Below are positions 56,401 to 64,000 of a stretch of DNA of 64,000 nt, in pieces. The stretch comes from Arsenophonus sp052174135 (GTDB lineage: Bacteria > Pseudomonadota > Gammaproteobacteria > Enterobacterales > Enterobacteriaceae), in assembly GCA_052174135.1 (NCBI GenBank), contig JBQMRZ010000024.1:62001-126000 (forward strand). The letters run 5' to 3'. The notes beneath the pieces were generated by a model, which saw only the letters and a program-made list of their open reading frames with translations, was not told the origin of the DNA and made no database searches. How positions within the stretch are numbered: the stretch's first letter is position 1; every line of letters starts with the position of its first letter. The position numbers and the translations under genes were made by a program.

Positions 56401-57542
56401 CACATTATAAAAATATTATTAGCGATAAATATTAAATTTTATTCAATATTTTTAAAAAAATATTGAATAAATCACAAATATAAACATATTTATATCTATG
56501 ACACTATCATAATGTTTTTTTAATTATTTAAAGACTATAAATAAGAATAATTTCTATCACAAAAAAATAGAAAGATATTTCATTAATATAATTTACGATA
56601 TTAACTTAAGATTTTAACGCTAACATTAAAATTAATTAATCCTCAGAAAATATATTTACTGCATAACAATGTATAACTTTATTGTTAATAAATAGATTTT
56701 AGAAAAATATTTTAAAAAAAATAACAATGATTAATTTATTTAAAATAATTTTGATAAAAATATTTAACTATTAAATTAATAAATTAAACTTATTAATAGA
56801 AATTATTAATTTTCAAGAATTTAAATTATTTGTAATATTAAATTGAATACAAATAAAATTAATTTTTTTCATTTATATTTTTAAATAAATATAACAATAA
56901 AAACATTTATTTTAAGATAAAACACTAACACATCAAGAAAATCGACTATTTAATAGTTAATTTTAAATTATTACTTATATAATAAACCATTTTAACTAAA
57001 ATGATGTTTATTTTTTTTTTAATTAATAATTATAATTTTGAATCACCTAAATAACTTTTTTTATTTTTTTTAAAATATAACTTTCTTGAAAATTTTATTT
57101 TCAATAATAAATGTATTATAAAATATATTATCGAAAATAAATTTACTTTATAGAATGATAACTTTAAATAGCATTAAAATTTAGTAAAATTAACTTAACT
57201 TTAATTAATAACAAGTAAATATAAGTACAATATTAAATAATAAATTTGTCTTATGATAAACAAATGCATTCTAAATTAAAATAATAAATAAAATAATGAG
57301 TACACCTAATCTATAAGCACCTTAATTAGAAATAATTTAAATTATTTAAGATAATATCTTTATATATTCTTTTATCCTTAGTTTTAAATAATTCATTTAT
57401 CAATATTTTGATATTAAATTATCATCTAATTTATAATTTATTTATTGACTTGTACTTTATCTTAATAATTATTATTTATGTTTTCATGAAACTTAATAAG
57501 TTATGCTAGGATTTTAAAAACATCCTATTAGGAGTAAAAATT
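53431..57542. other. gene-free spacer between gshB and gmhA
   Basis: This is the longest gene-free stretch, 4.1 kb. A less AT-rich patch (53957-53980) is followed by a 10-bp hairpin (53988-54018). A plus-strand frame at 54507-54683 reads two hydrophobic segments split by one stop. Neither can be identified. The gmhA leader is at the right end. Confidence 0.65.
57507..57534 (+). promoter_or_regulatory. gmhA leader with competing pairings
   Basis: TAGGAT (57507-57512) can pair with ATCCTA (57522-57527). The same TCCT can instead pair with AGGA of the ribosome binding site AGGAG (57530-57534). The gmhA ATG follows at 57543. The two pairings exclude each other. A switch is inference, and the stems are short. 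Confidence 0.3.
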
Positions 57543-58121
57543 ATGTACCAAAAGCTTATCTGTACTGAATTAAAAGAAGCAATGGTTACATTGAATAATT
57601 TTTTAAATAATAAAAAAAATATCAAGCTAATTGAACAAGCAGCAATTATGTTATCAAATACTTTTAAAAAAAGTGGAAAAGTTCTATCTTGTGGTAATGG
57701 AGGCTCACATTGTGATGCCATTCATTTTGCAGAAGAGTTAACAGGGCGTTATCGCAAAAATCGTCCTGGTTATCCTGCAATTGCAATTTCTGATGTTACT
57801 CATATTTCTTGCGTTAGTAATGATTTTGGTTATGATTATGTTTTTTCACGCTATATAGAAGCAATAGCTAAAGAAGGAGATATATTACTTGCTATTTCTA
57901 CATCGGGTAATTCTCGTAATATAATTAAAGCAATCAATGTTGCTCGTACTAAAAAAATGAAAATAATAGCATTAACAGGTAAAGATGGTGGAGGAATAGC
58001 GGGAACTGTTGATATTGAAATTCGAGTAGCTCATTTTAAATATCCCGATCGAATCCAAGAAATTCACATTAAAGTGATACATATTTTAATTCAGATAATA
58101 GAAAAAGAAATGGCCAAATAA
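57543..58121 (+). CDS. gmhA: sedoheptulose 7-phosphate isomerase
   Basis: GmhA converts sedoheptulose 7-phosphate to D-glycero-manno-heptose 7-phosphate, the first step to the inner-core heptose of lipopolysaccharide. The 192-residue SIS-domain protein has the E. coli length. H61 and E65 of the metal site lie in SHCDAIHFAEELTGRY, and the sugar-binding CGNGGS and STSGNSRN loops are intact. AGGAG lies 8 nt before the ATG. With bamD it suggests a retained LPS-bearing outer membrane. In E. coli gmhA and proBA are also not far apart. Confidence 0.97.
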   Translation: MYQKLICTELKEAMVTLNNFLNNKKNIKLIEQAAIMLSNTFKKSGKVLSCGNGGSHCDAIHFAEELTGRYRKNRPGYPAIAISDVTHISCVSNDFGYDYVFSRYIEAIAKEGDILLAISTSGNSRNIIKAINVARTKKMKIIALTGKDGGGIAGTVDIEIRVAHFKYPDRIQEIHIKVIHILIQIIEKEMAK

Positions 58122-59344
58122 TATTTGAATATTAATGTTAATTTTTAAAAATTAAATATAGTTAAACATAATGTTTTACTATAAAAATATTATATACATA
58201 ATTGTTTGTTAGTGAAAATTAATGTCATGACAGATATTGATCTTGAATTATTTTTATTAAAACTAAATAAATTTAAATAAATTTAAATTAAAAATTTATT
58301 TAAAAACAAAAAACAATAAAAGAAAATTATTATCAATATATTTATTGATATACTTTAATATCAATTAATTTTTTCTATTATTTTTTATTTTTATAAAAAT
58401 ATTATAATTTAATTACTTTATTTATAATAAAACAATTAAATTAGCATTATAATTTATGTGTAATTTTAAGAATAATTATGCATAATTTAATTAATAAAGA
58501 TTTTCTAATAAAAACTAGACAATAAATATTGATACATTATCAGGATAACTTAGATTCCATTAAGTAAGTGTTCTTATTTTCGTTTAGGTTTTAATTTTTA
58601 ACTGATAAAAATTAGTAGTTATTAAGGTATGATTGGCATCATACTGTACATATTATTTTAAATTAAAAAATAAATGTTTTTAGTGGTATAAAAGTGACGA
58701 ATATTATTTATTAAGCACACACGTTCGACTAGGAATAATTATCAAAAAACTATCAAGGAAACTATTTTTATGAAAAAATTTTATTAGTTATTTTTGAAAA
58801 ATAAATTAGTTAAAAATTAAAATTTAATATTATTTAATTACTTCATTATTTTATTGAAAATATAATTTAACAAAAAAAACTATTTATTATATTTGTAACT
58901 TCAAATTTCTCTGAAAGTAAATTATTTAATTAACATTTTTCTGTTAATATAAAAAGTTAAAAAGTATGTATTTAAGAAATAATAATCTAAATTAAGATAA
59001 AAACTTACTTAATTTATACTTCATTATAAATTAAGTAAGTTTAATGAATAATGAAACTAGCAATATATCAAAATTAATAAATTAAGTATTATTAATGCCA
59101 TTTTAAGGATAATGCGATATATATTATAAAATTTCATAAAATTAAATTATTTATTTAATAGATCACGACTAAAAGTAATTCCTTGTTATAAAATTGTAAA
59201 ATTTATTTTATAGCGCGTACTATTTATAAATAATATGAAACTAATATTTTATTAAAATCACGTTACATTAGTTGGCAAAAGATTTTTAAATAAAACTAAT
59301 AAATGAATCTATTCTTATAGAAAGTTATTAATAGCAGAAAAATA
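58122..59344. other. gene-free spacer between gmhA and proB
   Basis: No gene is visible in 1.2 kb. GTATGAT and ATCATAC (58627-58644) form a short dyad. A ribosome-site-like AAGGAAA precedes an ATG near 58770 that reads MKKFY then stop, possibly the start of a lost gene. TTGGCA near 59274 could be a -35 for proB. Confidence 0.55.
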
Positions 59345-60472
59345 ATGAAGAATAAACAAACCTTAGTAATAAAATTAGGAACGAGTGTATTAACGGGTGG
59401 ATCTCTTTCACTAAATCAAAGGTGTATTATTAAATTAGTTCGACAATGTGTAGAGCAATATAAAAAAAATCATCAGATCATCATTGTAACTTCTGGTGCA
59501 ATTATTGCTGGCCAAGAACATTTAGGTTATCCAATGTTACCTAATACAATTATCTCAAAACAATTATTTGCAGCTGTTGGGCAAAGTCACCTTATTCAAC
59601 TTTGGGCGCGGTTATTTTTAATTTATGGTATTCACGTTGGTCAAATGTTATTAACACGAGCTGATATTGAAAATCGCGAACGTTTTTTAAATGCACGTAA
59701 TACACTACAAAATTTATTAAATAATCGTATTATCCCTATAATCAATGAAAATGATGCAGTTGCGACAACTGAAATTAAAGTTGGTGATAATGATAACTTA
59801 TCGGCATTAGTTGCAATTCTAGCTGATGCAGATAAATTATTGCTATTAACAGATATTGAAGGACTATATACAGCAGATCCGTATCATAATTCAAACGCAA
59901 AATTGATCACCGAAGTTTATAGTATTAATCACGAATTAAAATATATTGCAGGCGATAGCACGACCTATTTAGGAACGGGCGGAATGATTACAAAACTGCA
60001 AGCCGCTAGCATAGCTGGACAGGCTGGAATTGAAGTTATTATTGCCGCTGGTAATAAACCAAATGTAATTAAAAAGATCCTTAACGATCAACAAGTAGGA
60101 ACAAAATTTCATTGTTTAAAAAATCCAATGAAAAAACGAAAACAATGGATTTTTGGTGCTCCTTTAGCTGGTAATATCATTATTGATAAGGGGGCTGCTT
60201 TAGCTATTCAAAAAAAAAGTAGTTCATTACTGCCAAAAGGAATAATGAGAATTAATGGTAATTTTTCTCGCGGCGATGTTGTATCTATTCTTGATTTATC
60301 AGGTGAAGATTTAGCGCATGGCGTGACTCATTACAACAGTGATGCTTTACGCTTAATTTCTAAGTGTCATTCAAGAGAAATTAATCAAATTTTAGGTTAT
60401 GAGTACGGTAGCGTTGCTATTCATCGTGATGATATGATCGTGAGTAAAATAAATGTTAAAAAAAATAGGTGA
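59345..60472 (+). CDS. proB: glutamate 5-kinase
   Basis: ProB phosphorylates glutamate, the first and feedback-controlled step of proline synthesis. The 375-residue protein has an amino-acid kinase domain (KLGTSVLTGG, VTSGAI, ENDAVAT, VGDNDNLSALVA) and a C-terminal PUA domain from about residue 280. E. coli ProB has 367 residues; the extra eight at the C-terminus (SKINVKKNR region) overlap the start of proA by 20 bp. The two form an operon, as in E. coli. Confidence 0.97.
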   Translation: MKNKQTLVIKLGTSVLTGGSLSLNQRCIIKLVRQCVEQYKKNHQIIIVTSGAIIAGQEHLGYPMLPNTIISKQLFAAVGQSHLIQLWARLFLIYGIHVGQMLLTRADIENRERFLNARNTLQNLLNNRIIPIINENDAVATTEIKVGDNDNLSALVAILADADKLLLLTDIEGLYTADPYHNSNAKLITEVYSINHELKYIAGDSTTYLGTGGMITKLQAASIAGQAGIEVIIAAGNKPNVIKKILNDQQVGTKFHCLKNPMKKRKQWIFGAPLAGNIIIDKGAALAIQKKSSSLLPKGIMRINGNFSRGDVVSILDLSGEDLAHGVTHYNSDALRLISKCHSREINQILGYEYGSVAIHRDDMIVSKINVKKNR

Positions 60473-61706
60473 AGCAGCTAAAAAAGCTTCATTGTGCTTA
60501 GCAAAGCTAAACACAAAACAGAAAAATAATATTTTAATAAATATTGTGGATTACTTACAACAACATAGTAATATAATTTTATTTGCTAATGCTAAGGATA
60601 TGGTAATAGCAAAAGCTAAACATATGAGCACTATTATACAGGAAAGATTATTATTAACTACTGAGCGATTAAATACTATTATAAATGATGTAAGAAGAAT
60701 ATCTCAATTAATTGATCCAGTCGGACGTATACTCGATGGTCGTTGGTTAGATAATGGTTTAAATATATATCGACAATCTATTCCACTTGGTGTAATTGGT
60801 GTTATTTATGAAGCGCGCCCGAATGTAACGATTGATGTCGTATCTTTATGTTTAAAGACTAGTAATGCAGTAATTTTGCGAGGTGGCAAAGAGACATCAC
60901 AGACTAATAAAGCAATCGTTAAAATTATTCATCGCGCTTTACAAGATAATGATATTCCGAAAACTGCAGTTCAATTTATTGATAATCCAGATAAAAAAAT
61001 AGTAAAAAAATTATTAAAAATGGATCGTTATATAGATATGCTAATTCCACGAGGTGGAGCTGAATTGCATAAGTTATGTCGTGAACAATCAACTATCCCA
61101 ATAATCAGTGGAGGAATTGGTGTATGTCATATTTATGTTGATCAATATATTGATTTTGATAAAGCACTCCCACTAATTATTAATGCTAAAGTACAGTCTC
61201 CAAGTGCATGTAATTCATTAGAAACTTTATTAGTTCATAAAAATATTGCAGATAAATTTTTACCGCTTTTAGCTCAAAAAATGATTGAACAAAATGTAAT
61301 ACTACATGCTAGTCACCATGCAATGTCTTATTTAAATGGAAGTCCTGCAACGGTTGTTGAAATGATTAAAACGAATCTTAGAGGTGAATGGTTATCACTT
61401 GATGTTAATATTGAGGTTGTTAATAACATTGATGCTGCTATTAATCATATTAGAGAATATGGTACAGCTCATTCTGATGCTATTTTGACTAAATCAATTC
61501 AAGAGGCTAATTATTTTGTTAAAAATATTGATTCAGCAGTTGTTTATGTTAATGCCAGTACGAGATTTACTGATGGTGGGCAATTTGGATTAGGCGCGGA
61601 AGTTGCGGTAAGCACTCAGAAGTTACATGCTAGAGGTCCAATGGGATTGGATGCATTAACAACTTATAAATGGATTGTCTATGGTGATAATTTAATACGT
61701 TATTAA
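60453..61706 (+). CDS. proA: glutamate-5-semialdehyde dehydrogenase
   Basis: ProA reduces glutamyl phosphate to glutamate semialdehyde, which cyclises to the ProC substrate. The 417-residue protein has exactly the E. coli length. It shows GVIGVIYEARPNVTIDV, ILRGGKET, catalytic Cys 253 in QSPSACNSLETLL, and FTDGGQFGLGAEVAVSTQK. The start at 60453 aligns with the E. coli N-terminus, so the overlap with proB is probably real. Confidence 0.98.
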   Translation: MLKKIGEAAKKASLCLAKLNTKQKNNILINIVDYLQQHSNIILFANAKDMVIAKAKHMSTIIQERLLLTTERLNTIINDVRRISQLIDPVGRILDGRWLDNGLNIYRQSIPLGVIGVIYEARPNVTIDVVSLCLKTSNAVILRGGKETSQTNKAIVKIIHRALQDNDIPKTAVQFIDNPDKKIVKKLLKMDRYIDMLIPRGGAELHKLCREQSTIPIISGGIGVCHIYVDQYIDFDKALPLIINAKVQSPSACNSLETLLVHKNIADKFLPLLAQKMIEQNVILHASHHAMSYLNGSPATVVEMIKTNLRGEWLSLDVNIEVVNNIDAAINHIREYGTAHSDAILTKSIQEANYFVKNIDSAVVYVNASTRFTDGGQFGLGAEVAVSTQKLHARGPMGLDALTTYKWIVYGDNLIRY

Positions 61707-64000
61707 TTTAGTATTTCATTATTTCTACTTTTCTAAATCTGATATAAACCGATAATTTTGGATATATAATTTCTAATATTAATTAATCAAATTATTGATT
61801 AGGATATTTAGTGCCAATTATTTTATGTAAAAAAAACACATTAAAGATGACAATAAAGTTAAGAACATTGGTTATATCTAAAATACATTATTTTAATAGA
61901 GAAATTATTTAGTTAAAAAGAACACTAAAATAAGTACTATAGAGTTATAGTTGAATAAGATAATTAAGATTATTTTTTTTTAATTTAGAATATTATTTTT
62001 ATATTAAATTATACTATAGTTATAAATTTATTTAATTTTTTATAGAAACATCAAGATATTTACCTTATAGTATTATTCAAAACTAATTTAAGTTTTAAAT
62101 AAAAAATAGTTTTAAGTTGTTTTTTAACATCAACTCTAATTATAAAACAATCAATTTTTATCTCTCTTTAATTTTAAAAAATTTATTTTTTATAATGAAG
62201 AAGATATGAGATGATTTCTTTACATCTTAGAACTTATATTTTAATAAAGATGTTTACATTTTCATATTAAGAAGTGAATACTTAAATATAAATCTTAAGA
62301 CATTATTAATTAAGTGTTTCAATTTACTAAAAAATACATTTTAAATTTTAATCTATTATTAGGTTTAACTGAACATTAATCCAATAATAATTTTATAAAT
62401 ATTTTATTAAAATTTGAAATTTTTAATAAAACCTTATATTTTAAGGTTAAATTTTAAAATGAAATAATTCTTAAGAGAATTGACATTTATAAACTAATTT
62501 TTAAGCATAACTTATATTAACTTTTAATAAAAATTCATTTAGATACATATTAAGTCATTTTTCTTTAATTTAAACATTTATAATTTTGATTTATAATAAT
62601 TTTATTTACTTTTAATTTTAATTAAAAAATCATATATTTCATTTTAAATATATAAATAAATCTAAAAGATTGGTTTAAATTTTATTTATATAATATAGTT
62701 TATTTATATAAATATACTATATTATATATTCTTAGAATAATTAATAATATTAAAAAATAAAATTATAAGGCATAATTAACGTCGTCAGGATGTTATTGTT
62801 GACATGAAAACAAAAAAATTATGTTAAATTAATTGTTTCCATAAATAGATTATTATTAATATTTTTTTAAAAAATTTGTTAAAGTATTCAAATTTCTTAA
62901 AACTCTAAGGATATTACTTTAATTTTTATATTTATATTTTCAATAAAAACACCTTTAAACTTATCTATTATTCTTTAGAAGAAATAGTTATGAATATAGT
63001 ATGTTATTTTTTTTGTTTATTAAAAATTTAATTGATATTCAATAAACGGGACTTTTAATAACTAATTAATAACTTTCTTGCAATTAATGATATTTTTAAG
63101 CAAATTATTATAATACTGCAATTATTAATGAAACCTAATAGGCGTGATAAGTCGTAATTTTTATCCTTAAGCATTTAAATGTTAAACTTAAAGTAGAATT
63201 GGTGAATTTAAGAAAATAAATATCATTAAATTGTTTTATGTATGCCGATAATAAAATATATTTTAATATCAAGAGGTATTTATATTGTAAATTTAATTTA
63301 GAATGATTCATTATAATAAATTTTAATATTTCAAATTTATTTTTGACCTTAATGACTCAGTAGATTTAGAGGTAAAATAGGTAATGAATATAATTAATTA
63401 AAAAAACATCCACTAAAGTAGATAAAATTATCTATCAAATAGACTTGAATTTTATACGAAATTATATAATAAAAAATAAAAACATTCAATTAGACATAGT
63501 TAACTATTTTAATGAAAATAATTTTTATATAATCAACGGTTTATTATACTATAAGCTTCACAGGAATTTTATGGTTTTTTAAAAAAAATAATTTTGTTAC
63601 TTTATAATTTTTATTATATTATTAACTATCTAGTATGTTAAGCTATTTTTTATTACTCGAATAAATAAGAATGATTTAAAAAATATTTTTTAATATAAAA
63701 TATTACTGATTCTTTGTTAAGTCAAATATTAAAAATTAATTTTTTTATTTCAATAAAAAAAACAAAGAGTGATAAATTATTGAATAATTAGATTAAATAA
63801 AAAATAATCTCTGTTATGAATAGTCTTTAAAGTAAATAAACATAGATCAATTAATATTAAGATTACAATTAATATTAAAAAACTTAGATATTAATCATAA
63901 AAAAAATAACAAAAATTTAATATAAAAAAATTATCAATTAAATTTAACGGTAACAAGAACAAAATTTATGTTTATTTCCATTAAACTAAATTAAGGATGG
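61707..64000. other. gene-free spacer after proA
   Basis: No gene or tRNA is visible up to the window end (E. coli has a tRNA-Thr after proA). A 42-nt imperfect palindrome lies at 62687-62728. Slightly less AT-rich patches near 62770-62810 and 63140-63160 cannot be read as anything. Confidence 0.65.
62687..62728. repeat. 42-nt imperfect palindrome
   Basis: TATATAATATAGT (62687-62699) pairs exactly with 62716-62728, and the centre TATTTATATAAATA is itself palindromic. One T-T mismatch separates the two parts. It could extrude as a cruciform. No gene is adjacent. Confidence 0.4.

Noticed and set aside
57506..57721. Minus-strand ORF over the gmhA start
   Set aside because: It is antisense to gmhA, which has the full family sequence.
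58765..58800. Start of a porin-like gene (AAGGAAA then ATG, MKKFY)
   Set aside because: The frame stops after five codons and the following sequence has no readable continuation.
61707..61900. tRNA-Thr after proA, as in E. coli
   Set aside because: No tRNA arms or T-loop sequence can be found here.

Overview
The window looks like a chromosome segment of a genome-reduced, strongly AT-rich gammaproteobacterial insect symbiont of the order Enterobacterales. Protein sequences and gene order follow Escherichia coli closely in several blocks. The intact rrn operon, with an intervening sequence in helix 25 of 23S rRNA, fits a Morganellaceae (Arsenophonus-like) lineage. That placement is inference. 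About 32 protein genes, two rRNAs and five tRNAs cover roughly 54% of the window by my tally. The rest is AT-rich spacer with no recognisable genes. I see no phage, insertion sequence, CRISPR array or secretion cluster.

Layout. 1-12.5 kb: pckA (cut by the left edge), nudE, aroK-aroB, dam-rpe, trpS. This is the E. coli pckA...nudE-mrcA-hof-aroK-aroB-damX-dam-rpe-gph-trpS block with the missing genes replaced by spacer. 12.6-13.2 kb: sodA. 14.4-19.6 kb: rrn operon on the minus strand (16S, tRNA-Ile, tRNA-Ala, 23S) without a linked 5S. 20-25.3 kb: clpB, rluD and divergent bamD, in the order found beside E. coli rrnG. 26-29.6 kb: the rpsP-rimM-trmD-rplS cluster and ffh. 32-37.5 kb: gshA, tRNA-Arg, tRNA-Ser, csrA, alaS. 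41.3-42.2 kb: an Alx/TerC-family membrane protein between two long inverted repeats. 44.2-47.9 kb: tRNA-Phe, mltC, yggX, mutY and divergent trmB. 49.3-53.4 kb: yggT, proC, yggS, ruvX (frameshifted in a poly-A run), gshB. 57.5-61.7 kb: gmhA and proB-proA.

Functions. proB, proA and proC give a complete glutamate-to-proline route. gshA and gshB give complete glutathione synthesis, and with sodA and yggX suggest that oxidative and iron stress still matter. aroK and aroB are two steps of the shikimate pathway. Translation and RNA maturation (rRNA, tRNAs, trpS, alaS, rpsP, rplS, rimM, trmD, trmB, rluD), envelope assembly and turnover (bamD, mltC, gmhA) and proteostasis or secretion (clpB, ffh) make up most of the rest. 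dam and mutY are retained DNA-modification and repair genes.

Main points for a second look: a one-base frameshift of ruvX in an A9 tract; the 23S helix-25 insert; the missing linked 5S; Ffh with altered residues in three GTPase motifs; long perfect hairpins beside pckA and alx and stranded inside gene-free spacers; and an 11-copy 9-bp tandem repeat.
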